The translations under genes and the position numbers were made by a program. Under the pieces are notes generated by a model. The model ran no database searches, was not told the DNA's origin, and saw only the letters and a list, made by a program, of their open reading frames with translations. This document shows positions 31,364 to 40,099 of a stretch of 64,000 nt of DNA, piece by piece. Source of the stretch: PNNG01 sp964577055 (lineage in GTDB: Bacteria; Bacteroidota; Bacteroidia; UBA7662); NCBI GenBank assembly GCA_964577055.1, contig CAZNWC010000009.1, positions 73,560 to 137,559 of the forward strand. The letters run 5' to 3'. Positions within the stretch are counted from its first letter, which is position 1, and each line of letters opens with the position of its first letter.

Positions 31364-32839
31364 TTAGGAGAGGGTCCAGCTGCTGCCGGTTTTGCTGTCT
31401 TTTACTTGAATGCCGAGGGAGGCCAGGCGGTCGCGGATGGCGTCGCTGGTTGCCCAGTCTTTGTTGGTTTTGGCTTGTGCCCGCAACTCGAGCAGCAGCT
31501 CCATGAGGCCGTCGAGTTTCTGGGAGCCGGCTTCCTGCTCTTCCTGCAGTCCCAAAATGTCGAATACCATGGTGTTTACGGCTTGCTGCAAGCGGTGCAA
31601 ATCGGCCGCAGTGAGGCTTTCTTGCTGGGCTTGTACTTTGTTGGCATAACCAATGGTCTCGTACAGCTGCGCAATGAGGATAGGGGTATTGAGGTCGTCG
31701 TTTAAGGCGTCGTAATAGCTGGCAATAAGCGCATCTGCATCAAAGCTGCTTTCGGCTTGGGCTTCGAGCTTGTTGAGGGTGCGGATGCCCTCCATGAAGC
31801 GCTTCAACCCTTTCTCCACCCCTTGCAAAGCTTCGTTGCTGAAATCGAGCGTACTGCGGTAGTGTGCTTGCAAAATGAAAAAGCGCACAGTCATGGGACT
31901 GTAGGCTTGTGTCAGCTTGGCGTGACTGCCCGTGAACAGCTCGGTAAGGGTGATGAAGTTGCCCAACGACTTGCCCATCTTTTGTCCGTTGATGGTGATC
32001 ATGTTGTTGTGCATCCAATATTTTACCGGATGGTGGCCGCAGCTGCCTTGCGACTGGGCAATTTCGCTTTCGTGGTGCGGAAACAGCAGGTCCATGCCGC
32101 CCCCGTGTATGTCGAAATGGTCGCCCAAATATTTGGTGCTCATGGCCGAACATTCGATGTGCCAGCCCGGAAATCCGTCGCTCCAAGGCGAAGGCCAGCG
32201 CATGATGTGTTCGGGTTGTGCATTTTTCCAGAGGGCGAAGTCGGCAGGATGGCGTTTTTCGTCTTGTCCCTCCAAGGCCCTGCGTTCGTTACCGGCCCCG
32301 GCGATGAGGTCTTCGACAATGCGGCCCGACAAACAGCCGTAATCGTGTTGTTGGGCGTAGGTCGACACGTCGAAATAAACAGAGCCATTCGATTCATAAG
32401 CAAATCCATTGGCAATCAATTGCTCAATCATGGCAATTTGCTCGATGATGTGTGCCGATGCGCGGGGTTCGATGCTGGGCGGGCGGTTGTTGAGCTCGCG
32501 CATGCTTTGGTGGAAGCTGTTGGTGTACAATTGCACCACTTCCATGGGCTCAAGCTGCTCGAGACGGGCTTTTTTGGCAATTTTATCTTCGCCTTCATCG
32601 GCATCGTTTTCCAAATGCCCCACATCGGTGATGTTGCGCACATAGCGCACTTTGTAACCCTTGTGCTCGAGATAGCGCCACAACACGTCGAAGGTTACAT
32701 ACGGACGGGCATGTCCCAAGTGGGCCTCGCCATACACGGTGGGTCCGCACACATACAGTCCCACATGGGGTGCATGGATCGGATGGAACGTTTCTTTTTG
32801 TCGGCTAAGGGTGTTGTAAAGCTGTAAATCGGTGGCCAT
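31364..32839 (-). CDS. cysS: cysteinyl-tRNA synthetase
   Basis: A 491-residue class I aminoacyl-tRNA synthetase. The HIGH-type motif is HLGH at 40-43 and the KMSKS loop is KMGKS followed by LGN. Zinc that selects cysteine is bound by C31 (YVCGPTVY), the cysteine in GWHIECSAMS, and the His/Glu of FPHHESEIAQS. The C-terminal anticodon-binding helical part is present (RAQAKTNKDWATSDAIRD). Length normal. It forms a unit with the M28 gene; the EEP-family gene upstream is 23 bp away. Confidence 0.97.
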   Translation of the reverse strand: MATDLQLYNTLSRQKETFHPIHAPHVGLYVCGPTVYGEAHLGHARPYVTFDVLWRYLEHKGYKVRYVRNITDVGHLENDADEGEDKIAKKARLEQLEPMEVVQLYTNSFHQSMRELNNRPPSIEPRASAHIIEQIAMIEQLIANGFAYESNGSVYFDVSTYAQQHDYGCLSGRIVEDLIAGAGNERRALEGQDEKRHPADFALWKNAQPEHIMRWPSPWSDGFPGWHIECSAMSTKYLGDHFDIHGGGMDLLFPHHESEIAQSQGSCGHHPVKYWMHNNMITINGQKMGKSLGNFITLTELFTGSHAKLTQAYSPMTVRFFILQAHYRSTLDFSNEALQGVEKGLKRFMEGIRTLNKLEAQAESSFDADALIASYYDALNDDLNTPILIAQLYETIGYANKVQAQQESLTAADLHRLQQAVNTMVFDILGLQEEQEAGSQKLDGLMELLLELRAQAKTNKDWATSDAIRDRLASLGIQVKDSKTGSSWTLS

Positions 32840-32862
32840 GGGAACAAAGATACCAAATGGGG

Positions 32863-33972
32863 TTAGCGTTTTGCCGGGTGCAGCGATGCTACCACCGGAT
32901 AATGGTCGGAATTACGGTTTTTGATGACCAAATGGCTGCCTACCTCAAAATGACGGTCGGCCATGATTTGGTCGATGCGAAACGATGGAAATGGGCCCGC
33001 ATAGGTATTGCCGGTACCATTTCCCTTTTCGGCGAAGGTATCGTGCATTTCGCCCCTGATGCGGCGGTGGGCAAAGGAAGCGGGCAAGTCGTTGAAATCG
33101 CCACAAAGAATGACCGGGTGGGGAGTGGTATCGAGCAAGGCACGCACTTTTTCGGCTTGTTCGGAGCGCTGCCAGGCTGCATCTCTGATTTTGCCAAAAA
33201 CACGGAGGATGCCTTTGCGTTTTTCGGGGTCATTGGTTGGCGGAATTCCCTGAAAATAGGGGGCTTCGTGCCCTTTGAGGTGGTTCGATTGGAGGTGGAC
33301 GTTCACAAAACGAACAGTGTCGTTGGGCGTTACCACATCGGCCCAAATGCAGGCATTTACCGTTTGGTATACGTGAAAAGGAATGTAGCCCTTGGCAACG
33401 ATGGGATATTTGCTGAAAATGGCAATGCCCGAATGCATGTCGTTGCCCGTGAACATGATTTTTTCGAAATAGCCACTTTCAAAGCCAGCCTCACGGAAAA
33501 GGCGGTCGGTAAAGCTCCCCTTGCCCCGGTTGCGACTGCGGTATTCCTGTAAGGCCAGCAGGTCGGGCGCTTGCTTTTGCACGAGTTCCATGATTTGGTT
33601 GCGGGTGTTCTGCTGGAGCTCGGCTGTGAGGCCACTTTCATTAAAATTGCCCACGTTGTAGGTCATGACCTTGATTTGGCCCGGACTTTTGTCTTGCCGG
33701 AAGCTCAGCTGTAGCAGGGCGTTGTTGGTTTGCCAGCCTGCCAGGAGGGTGATGGCCGACACCGCCACCTGCCAGCGCCTTCCCAATGCCCACCACACCA
33801 CGAAGCCCAAGTGAATGAGCAGCAAGGGAAGGCCGAGATAGGGCAAAAACACCAATGGCCAGGCGTTGGTTGGGTCGATATAGGCAGCAGCATACACGCC
33901 TGCCGAGAGCAGGCTTGCCAGCACATTCATGCTGAAAACGAGGTTGCGCATTGCCTTGAGGAACCGCTGCAT
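32863..33972 (-). CDS. membrane-anchored endonuclease/exonuclease/phosphatase family protein
   Basis: A 369-residue protein: three hydrophobic segments in the first 95 residues, then an EEP-superfamily domain. Markers are TYNVGNFN, LLALQEYRS, HLQSNHL, CGDFNDLP and the terminal NSDHYPVVASL, which together supply the divalent-metal site and the general His/Asp pair. The superfamily includes AP endonucleases, sphingomyelinases and inositol phosphatases. The membrane-anchored layout is frequent in Bacteroidota and its substrate is unknown. The gene lies 3 bp after the first rhomboid gene on the same strand. Confidence 0.88.
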   Translation of the reverse strand: MQRFLKAMRNLVFSMNVLASLLSAGVYAAAYIDPTNAWPLVFLPYLGLPLLLIHLGFVVWWALGRRWQVAVSAITLLAGWQTNNALLQLSFRQDKSPGQIKVMTYNVGNFNESGLTAELQQNTRNQIMELVQKQAPDLLALQEYRSRNRGKGSFTDRLFREAGFESGYFEKIMFTGNDMHSGIAIFSKYPIVAKGYIPFHVYQTVNACIWADVVTPNDTVRFVNVHLQSNHLKGHEAPYFQGIPPTNDPEKRKGILRVFGKIRDAAWQRSEQAEKVRALLDTTPHPVILCGDFNDLPASFAHRRIRGEMHDTFAEKGNGTGNTYAGPFPSFRIDQIMADRHFEVGSHLVIKNRNSDHYPVVASLHPAKR

Positions 33973-33975
33973 GCC

Positions 33976-34899
33976 TTATTGTTTACTGGCCCTGAACAAT
34001 TGTTCTTTTTCTTCTTTGGTGAGGCCATCGTAACCGTTTTGCGCGATTTTATCGAGAATGCGGTCGATGACTTCCTGGGGCACCCGATTACTGGGGACGG
34101 CTTGGGATGGTGTAGCCGATTTGGCTGCTGATGGGTCGCGTTTGAAGCTTACCCGTAGCCGGCTGCTTTTGCCGCGTGGTCGCAGAACCGTAACCAACCA
34201 GTCGACCAGTCGGTTGAACCAAGCGCCCAAATCGTTGCCGGCACGCAGCTGCTTGATGTATACAAAGCCGAAAATAGCGCCTCCTAAATGTGCAAAATGG
34301 CCACCGGCATTGTTTCCGGCCAGACTGAGCAAGTCGAGCACCACCATGACCAAGGCCAGGTATTTCAGGGGCACATTGCCAAAAAGGAATAGCCGGATGG
34401 TGTAGTCGGGCAACAGCGTTGCGGTACCTACCACGATGGCCAAAACCGAAGCGGATGCACCCACAGCATCGGCAGTAGGCAGTGCACGGGCAAAAAGTGG
34501 AAATACGTTGAAGGCTACAACGTAGGTGATGGCGCCTGCAAAGCCACCCAAAAAGTAGAGTGCCACCAGTTTTTTATTCCCCAGGTATTCTTGAAAAATG
34601 CGGCCCAGCCAATACAGCCAAAGCATATTGAACAAGATGTGGAAGAAGCCTCCATGCACAAACATATAGGTAAGGGGGCTCCAGGGTTTTTGGAGCAAGC
34701 GGGGCAAATAGGCCGGAACGGCCAGCCAGCGGCTGATGGTGTCGTACCAGCCGGTTCGCAACATCACCAAGGCAAAACCCACCGCCACAAGGTTGAGCAG
34801 CACAAATACCAGCACATTCACCAGAATGAGTTGGTTGAGGCTATCGGATTGGCGGGTAAAGCTGTTCCGCAGGTCGTTGATAAAGGAGTTGCTGCGCAT
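33976..34899 (-). CDS. rhomboid-family intramembrane serine protease, with C-terminal tail
   Basis: A 307-residue six-helix rhomboid protease. The catalytic serine is S149 in VGASASV (GASG in most family members) and the histidine H204 in HFAHLGGAIFG. The HGGFFHILFNMLWLYWLG loop-helix element is normal. After the membrane domain comes a soluble tail of about 90 residues ending VPQEVIDRILDKIAQNGYDGLTKEEKEQLF, seen in Bacteroidota rhomboids. The ATG at 34899 overlaps the stop of the upstream rhomboid gene by one base, so this start is chosen over an upstream one at 34932. Confidence 0.9.
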   Translation of the reverse strand: MRSNSFINDLRNSFTRQSDSLNQLILVNVLVFVLLNLVAVGFALVMLRTGWYDTISRWLAVPAYLPRLLQKPWSPLTYMFVHGGFFHILFNMLWLYWLGRIFQEYLGNKKLVALYFLGGFAGAITYVVAFNVFPLFARALPTADAVGASASVLAIVVGTATLLPDYTIRLFLFGNVPLKYLALVMVVLDLLSLAGNNAGGHFAHLGGAIFGFVYIKQLRAGNDLGAWFNRLVDWLVTVLRPRGKSSRLRVSFKRDPSAAKSATPSQAVPSNRVPQEVIDRILDKIAQNGYDGLTKEEKEQLFRASKQ

Positions 34900-35624
34900 C
34901 AATAAAACCTCAAACGATCGCTGTTGTACCAATATTTTACAATGAGGTAGCCAAACAGCATGCCTCCGAGGTGGGCAAAGTGGGCCACATTATCGCGCGG
35001 GTTGAATTGCAGGGCTTGGTACAGTTCAAAAATGACATATACGGCAGCCAGGTATTTGGCTTTTACCGGAAAAGCAAAAAACAAATACAGGGTACTGTTG
35101 GGGAAAAGGTAGGCAAAGGCAATCCAAATGCCTGCCACCGCACCACTGGCGCCAATGATGTTGGGCAGGTTTAAAAATTCTTCACGTTGCGCTTCGAGGT
35201 AGGCAACACCCGGACCGTCGGCGGTGATTAGTTGCAGGTCGATGTTGTTCAGTACAGGTTGCAAGTCGATGAAGTACACAATGAGGTAGTGCAAAAAAGC
35301 CGCACCAAAACCGGTAATCATGTAAAAATTGAGGAAGCGCTTGGCCCCCCATATATTCTCCAATACACTGCCAAACATCCAAAAGGAGAACATATTGAAC
35401 AAAATGTGGTTGAAGCTGCCGTGCATGAACAAGTGGGTGACGGGCTGCCAGATGGCAAAGTCTTGTGCAGCAGGAAAATGGAGGCCCAATAAATCAATCA
35501 GGCTGATGCCGTAGCTGTTTTCAAGCACGAAGGTTGCCAGGAAGAACAAGGCATTGATGATGATGATGTTTTTCACCACCAGGGGAAGGAACTCGAAACG
35601 GCCCGGACTGAATTGTGAACTCAT
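34899..35624 (-). CDS. rhomboid-family intramembrane serine protease
   Basis: A 241-residue rhomboid. The catalytic serine is S160 in IIGASGAV and the histidine H218 in HFAHLGGMLFG; the HGSFNHILFNMFSFWMFG element is intact. There is a long loop (about 120-155) before the serine helix. It is the first gene of a coupled rhomboid pair whose stop and start codons overlap (TGATG on the minus strand). Rhomboids cut membrane-anchored substrates; none can be named here. Confidence 0.93.
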   Translation of the reverse strand: MSSQFSPGRFEFLPLVVKNIIIINALFFLATFVLENSYGISLIDLLGLHFPAAQDFAIWQPVTHLFMHGSFNHILFNMFSFWMFGSVLENIWGAKRFLNFYMITGFGAAFLHYLIVYFIDLQPVLNNIDLQLITADGPGVAYLEAQREEFLNLPNIIGASGAVAGIWIAFAYLFPNSTLYLFFAFPVKAKYLAAVYVIFELYQALQFNPRDNVAHFAHLGGMLFGYLIVKYWYNSDRLRFY

Positions 35625-35761
35625 GTTGGCAAAGATAATTTATTTGAGGGGTACTGATACCCCTCTTCGCCAAGCTATAAGTGTAAACGCAGGCTTTTTG
35701 TTCGCAAAGGCGCCAGGTTTTGTAAATGGTCGCCCGGCCTTCGTGAATCGGAGCGAAATGC

Positions 35762-35769
35762 TATTTTTG
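35762..35769 (+). promoter_or_regulatory. TAnnTTTG box of the mutL unit
   Basis: TATTTTTG lies 5 bp before the ATG at 35775, with a weak -33 candidate TTCG at 35740-35743 (18-bp spacing). Confidence 0.4.
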
Positions 35770-35774
35770 CGGAG

Positions 35775-36137
35775 ATGATATTTTCGTTTTTCAAAACTCC
35801 CCGTCACCAGCGATTTAACTACGAGCCGCGCTACTACAATCCCGAAGAGGAAGAGCGTGCCGAGCGCTTGAAAAAGCTGCGTGGTGAAAGCAGCGGTGAG
35901 GGGACGGGGGGACGTAAAATCACTTTTCGCCGGCAGCATGCCAGCTACCAGGAGGCCAGTAAAAAATCGAACCGCAACATCATTTTCCTGGTTTTCCTCA
36001 TCGCCTCTCTCTTTTTCCTGATTTTTAACGCACTCATCAGCATTCAGGTGGCGGTACTCTGTTTGGCCGCCCTCATTGCCTGGCGCTCGGGGGTGTTTAC
36101 ACGCCTGTACCAGCGTTTGCGCGGAGGTGACCGCTGA
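35775..36137 (+). CDS. conserved small membrane protein
   Basis: A 120-residue protein. An acidic/basic N-terminal half (PEEEERAERLKKLRGESS) is followed by a hydrophobic hairpin of two membrane helices (NIIFLVFLIASLFFLIF and IQVAVLCLAALIAW) and a basic end. Its stop overlaps the mutL start (TGATG), so translation is coupled. Similar small proteins directly upstream of mutL occur in Bacteroidota and are sometimes given unrelated enzyme names. No function is known. Confidence 0.8.
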   Translation: MIFSFFKTPRHQRFNYEPRYYNPEEEERAERLKKLRGESSGEGTGGRKITFRRQHASYQEASKKSNRNIIFLVFLIASLFFLIFNALISIQVAVLCLAALIAWRSGVFTRLYQRLRGGDR

Positions 36138-37984
36138 TGGCCGACCTGATTCGTTTATTGCCCGACGCCCTGGCCAACCAAATTGCGGCAGGTGAGGTAG
36201 TGCAACGGCCAGCATCGGCGGTAAAGGAGCTGCTCGAAAATTCAGTGGATGCCGGTGCTACCGAAATCCGTTTGCTGGTAAAAGATGCGGGCAAAACCCT
36301 CATCCAAATCATCGACAACGGCAAAGGCATGTCGCCCACCGATGCGCGCATGTGTTTTGAACGGCATGCTACCTCTAAAATCAGCCAAATTGACGATTTA
36401 TTTGCCCTGCGCAGTTATGGCTTCCGGGGTGAAGCCATGGCATCGATTGCTGCAGTGGCCCAGGTTGAGCTGCGCACCCGCCGCGAGCAGGATGAGTTAG
36501 GGACTGTTTTGCGCATCGAAGGGGGCAGTTACCTCGGTCAAGAGCCCGTGCAAGCGCCCGTAGGCACACAGGTGCTGGTGAAAAACCTCTTTTTCAACGT
36601 GCCTGCCCGGCGCAATTTTTTGAAAAAAGACGAAACCGAATTCCGGAACATCAGCGAAGAATTCCTGCGGTTGGCCTTGTCGCAACCCGATTTGCACCTG
36701 CGGCTCGAGCACAATGGCTCGGCACTTTACCAATTGCGGCCAGGCAATTTGCGCCAACGCATTGTGGGGGTGATGGGCGAAAACTACAACAGCAGCCTGG
36801 TGCCGGTAGAAGAAAATACCGCTCTTTTGCAGGTGAAGGGATTTATAGGCAAGCCGAATACAGCCCGGAAAGCCCGCGGCGGACAGTATTTTTTCATGAA
36901 CAATCGTTACATCCGCGATGGGTATTTGCACCATGCGGTCATGAGTGCCTACAACAATCTTTTGCCCGAAGGCTATCATCCCGCCTATTTTTTATACCTC
37001 GAGCTCGACCCCAAAAAGGTGGATGTGAATGTGCATCCCACCAAAACCGAAGTGAAGTTTGAGGAAGAACAAGCCATTTACGCCATTCTGCAAGCAGCTG
37101 TTAAACGCGCGCTAAGCCAATACAGCGTGGCACCGAGCCTCGATTTTGAGCGTGAAACGGGCCTCGACGGCCTCGATTTGCGTCCCAAGCCGGCGGAGGA
37201 AGTAAAACCGCCACAAATTGCCTTTAATCCACATTACAATCCTTTTACCAATCCGGCAGGCAAAGCTCCTGCACGACCTGCAGCTGCGGCCTTGCCGGGC
37301 AAAAGTCAGTCGGCCGGTTGGGAGAAGTTGTACGAAGTGGCGCGCAAGAGCGAGCAGCACGAACAGCTTGCTTTTTCGGGCGGCATAGATGCGGGGGCCT
37401 CGCAGGGTGAACAAAAGCCCATCTTTCAGTTGCAGCGGCAATTGCTCGTGTCGTCGATCAAAAGCGGATTGCTGGTAGTAGATCAGCAGGCGGCGCACCA
37501 GCGTATTTTGTACGAAAAGTACCTCTTGCAATTGCAGCTGGGCAAAGGAGCAAGCCAGCAATTGTTGTTCCCCGAGCGCCTTGCCCTCAACAAAAATGAA
37601 GCTGGACTGTTGTTGGAACTACACGATGAACTCACACGTGCTGGCTTTGGGCTGGTGCAAGAAGAAGATTTGGTATGGAGCATCAAAGGAGTTCCGGTTG
37701 AATTGGGCACCAACGATGCCAGCGAGGTGATTCGCAATTTGTTGGCCCAATATGCCGAACATCAGGTGCATGAACTTGCTGCATTGCACGAGCAACTGGC
37801 CCGAGGTTTGGCCAAGCAGGCCGCTATCGCCCGGGGAAGGTCGCTGGCCGAGCCCGAAATGCGGCAACTCATCGATGAACTATTCGCCTGTGAAAATCCG
37901 TACTACACACCCGATGGACAACAAACCTTGCTGACCATCACCCTTGAAGAGCTGCAAGGCCGACTGAACGGCCAGGGGACTTGA
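36137..37984 (+). CDS. mutL: DNA mismatch repair protein MutL
   Basis: A 615-residue MutL. The N-terminal GHKL ATPase is intact: KELLENSVDAG with E31 and N35, DNGKGM, RHATSKI and YGFRGEAMASI. The C-terminal domain lacks the metal-binding endonuclease motifs: DQHA-x2-E-x4-E is replaced by DQQAAHQRILYE (449-460), and the CPHGRP position reads TPDGQQ (593-598). This MutL should match mismatch signalling but probably does not nick DNA itself. Central linker (320-420) is Pro/Ala rich. Confidence 0.95.
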   Translation: MADLIRLLPDALANQIAAGEVVQRPASAVKELLENSVDAGATEIRLLVKDAGKTLIQIIDNGKGMSPTDARMCFERHATSKISQIDDLFALRSYGFRGEAMASIAAVAQVELRTRREQDELGTVLRIEGGSYLGQEPVQAPVGTQVLVKNLFFNVPARRNFLKKDETEFRNISEEFLRLALSQPDLHLRLEHNGSALYQLRPGNLRQRIVGVMGENYNSSLVPVEENTALLQVKGFIGKPNTARKARGGQYFFMNNRYIRDGYLHHAVMSAYNNLLPEGYHPAYFLYLELDPKKVDVNVHPTKTEVKFEEEQAIYAILQAAVKRALSQYSVAPSLDFERETGLDGLDLRPKPAEEVKPPQIAFNPHYNPFTNPAGKAPARPAAAALPGKSQSAGWEKLYEVARKSEQHEQLAFSGGIDAGASQGEQKPIFQLQRQLLVSSIKSGLLVVDQQAAHQRILYEKYLLQLQLGKGASQQLLFPERLALNKNEAGLLLELHDELTRAGFGLVQEEDLVWSIKGVPVELGTNDASEVIRNLLAQYAEHQVHELAALHEQLARGLAKQAAIARGRSLAEPEMRQLIDELFACENPYYTPDGQQTLLTITLEELQGRLNGQGT

Positions 37985-38024
37985 AAGTTAACCTGCATTT
38001 AACAACTTTTATTTATATTCCGAG

Positions 38025-38540
38025 ATGAATTGGATGAAACGCCTGTTGTTCCTGCTGCCCGTGTTGGTTATGTGGGGTTGTATGCGCATTACCGAAGAGC
38101 CTGAAACGTCCTACACCCCGATATTGATGGAGCGTGCTGTGTTGGAAACGGCCATTTCGTGGCTACCGCCGCGTCCGTTGGGGGTGCCCGCCAAAATTTA
38201 TTGGTTGCCACCCTATTTGTTGGTCAGCGAGCAATACAAAGGGGTGCATGTGTTCAACAACAGCAATCCCGCACAGCCCGTAGCCGTTGGCTTCATCAAA
38301 GTGGATGGCTGTGTTGACATGGCGGTGGTAAATGGACTGCTGGCCGTTGACAATGCTGTTGATTTGGTATTGCTCGATGTGACTTCACAACCGGGCACAG
38401 TCATCGTCAAAAATCGTCAGCGGGAGGTTTTTCCCGAACTTACCCCACCCGATAATGGCCGCATGCCTTTTCCATTTCAAAAGGCCAATCGTCCACCCAA
38501 TACGGTGATTGTGGCCTGGGAGAAAGGAGCCGGATCATGA
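38025..38540 (+). CDS. LVIVD-repeat lipoprotein, N-terminal-type half
   Basis: A 171-residue lipoprotein (lipobox MWGC, C19). After a SYTPILMERAVLETAISWLPPRPL segment come beta-propeller-type repeats of the LVIVD kind: AKIYWLPPYLLVSEQYKGVHVFNN, then DMAVVNGLLAVDNAVDLVLLDV. In many Bacteroidota such text is the first part of one longer lipoprotein. Here it stops after NTVIVAWEKG, and the next gene, which continues the propeller, has its own lipoprotein signal. The stop overlaps the next ATG (ATGA). Probably outer-membrane anchored. Confidence 0.8.
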   Translation: MNWMKRLLFLLPVLVMWGCMRITEEPETSYTPILMERAVLETAISWLPPRPLGVPAKIYWLPPYLLVSEQYKGVHVFNNSNPAQPVAVGFIKVDGCVDMAVVNGLLAVDNAVDLVLLDVTSQPGTVIVKNRQREVFPELTPPDNGRMPFPFQKANRPPNTVIVAWEKGAGS

Positions 38541-39280
38541 AGCATTTATTTTGGGCCGCCATTGGCCTGTGGTTGTGTACGGCCTGTGGAAGTGATGCCA
38601 TTTCACCTTCTCCCGATGCCGGCAATGGGCAGGGAGGTTCCTTGGCCCGCTTTTGTGCCGTGAATGATATTCTTTACGTGGTGACCAACCGCGAATTGCA
38701 GGTATACCGGGTGAACAATGATGGAAGCAATACGCAAATCCGCATCTTGCCCTTGGACAATGGGCTTGAAACCCTCTTCCGCCACGACAGCATTTTGTTT
38801 GTAGGCGCGGCTGATGGCATGTATTTGTTCGACATCCGCGATCCGGAATTCCCCAAACAATACGCCAAGTTTTTGCATGTGGTAGCACGCGATCCGGTGG
38901 TGAGCAATGGCGAACTGGCATTTGTGACCTTGCGGAGCTTCTCGCAAAATGGCAGGGTACGCGGCATCGACCGCCTGGATGTGATTGACATTCGGCAACC
39001 CTATTCGCCCCGTTTGCTGGCGACCAAAGACATGGAATCGCCTGCAGGCCTTGCGATTTACGACAGTTTGTTGTTTGTGTGTGACCGAGGGGTGAAGATT
39101 TTTGCAGTCGACGCCGGACTCAATCTCCCTCCATTGAATTTTATTCCCATGGACGCGCACGATTTGGTGGTCATCGACAGTATCGCCATGGTGGTTGGCA
39201 CCGGTGGCTTGTCGCAATACAAGCTTACACCCGATGTGCGCTTGGAGTTTTTGAGTAAAATCCCAACGGCTATTCCATGA
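38537..39280 (+). CDS. LVIVD-repeat lipoprotein, C-terminal-type half
   Basis: A 247-residue lipoprotein (lipobox CTAC, C17). It has about four to five LVIVD/beta-propeller blades: GGSLARFCAVNDILYVVTNRELQVYRV, FVGAADGMYLFDIRDPEFP, RLDVIDIRQPYSPRLL and LLFVCDRGVKIFAVD. Both its start and its stop overlap neighbours by 4 bp, so the three genes are translated together. The function of the family is unknown; a surface-exposed or periplasmic propeller that binds protein or polysaccharide is plausible. Confidence 0.82.
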   Translation: MKHLFWAAIGLWLCTACGSDAISPSPDAGNGQGGSLARFCAVNDILYVVTNRELQVYRVNNDGSNTQIRILPLDNGLETLFRHDSILFVGAADGMYLFDIRDPEFPKQYAKFLHVVARDPVVSNGELAFVTLRSFSQNGRVRGIDRLDVIDIRQPYSPRLLATKDMESPAGLAIYDSLLFVCDRGVKIFAVDAGLNLPPLNFIPMDAHDLVVIDSIAMVVGTGGLSQYKLTPDVRLEFLSKIPTAIP

Positions 39281-39927
39281 AAGGTTTGATGCTATGGGTA
39301 GCTTGTATGCTGGGCTTTGCGCTCCCCATGCATGCACAAACGGCCGAATGGCCCACAAATCCCTCCTACCGCGTGGGCATGCATTTGACCCAATTGTTGA
39401 GCAATCAGTTGCATCTCGAAATAGAGCGACAGGCGCAGGCAAGCAAGTACAGCGTGCTCGGGCAAGTTTTTGGGGGATATCTCGAACCACTTTTCACCCA
39501 AAATGGGTCGGCGGCAGCTGGCAGTTACAACCGCGCTACCCATTGGGGTTTGGGAATGGCCCTACGCACCTATGATAAAGCTGCGGGCAGCAGGGTATTT
39601 GTACACATGGGTGGATTTTACAAGGAAACCTATGTTTGGTACATGCAAAAGCAATGGCAGACACAATTGCAAGATGGCCTGCCGGTGTACCGCTATGTGG
39701 ATTCGGAAGTCATGGACCGGTATGCTGGGTTCGGAGGTGAATTTTTGGCAGGTGCGCAAGGATTTGCCGGTCGCGTGGTGATTGAAGCCGCTTGCGGTGT
39801 GGTTATACGTAACATGCGCACAGCAGGGACCTTTCATGGGCGCAATTTTTCTGGCTTCGACGGTTTGGGTTTGCACATGGGGCATTTCACCCCGGTATTT
39901 GTGGGCAAGGTAGGTTACATTTTATAA
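39277..39927 (+). CDS. outer-membrane beta-barrel-like protein
   Basis: A 216-residue exported protein (signal ...GFALPMHAQ). The mature part is rich in alternating aromatic/small residues (YRVGMHLTQLLSNQLHLEIE, ATHWGLGMALRTY, RVFVHMGGFYKETYVWYM, HFTPVFVGKVGYIL), the pattern of an eight-strand porin-like barrel or a PorV/OmpW-like shell. No catalytic motif. It is the third member of the ATGA-coupled operon and may dock the two LVIVD lipoproteins in the outer membrane. A hairpin follows at 39976. Confidence 0.7.
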   Translation: MKGLMLWVACMLGFALPMHAQTAEWPTNPSYRVGMHLTQLLSNQLHLEIERQAQASKYSVLGQVFGGYLEPLFTQNGSAAAGSYNRATHWGLGMALRTYDKAAGSRVFVHMGGFYKETYVWYMQKQWQTQLQDGLPVYRYVDSEVMDRYAGFGGEFLAGAQGFAGRVVIEAACGVVIRNMRTAGTFHGRNFSGFDGLGLHMGHFTPVFVGKVGYIL

Positions 39928-39975
39928 GTCTACGCGCCTCAGCTATTGGCTCACGAGGCATCGACGGCATTGCTC

Positions 39976-39995
39976 TGCAAAAAGCCTTTTTTGCA
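39976..39995. terminator. terminator after the LVIVD operon
   Basis: TGCAAAAA-GCC-TTTTTTGCA, an 8-bp stem in which the arms themselves provide the A and T runs. Confidence 0.7.
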
Positions 39996-40073
39996 ACTGC
40001 CTGATAATCAATCGCGCTTCCAAAACCGTGGCGTTCCCAGAAACTAATCACCCGGCCTGGCTGTTCAAAAGGC

Positions 40074-40081
40074 TATCTTTG
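40074..40081 (+). promoter_or_regulatory. TAnnTTTG box before the M16 pair
   Basis: TATCTTTG, exact to the -7 consensus, 18 bp ahead of the ATG at 40100. The -33 region is not well matched. Confidence 0.45.
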
Positions 40082-40099
40082 CAAGCTCGAAAACTGCCG

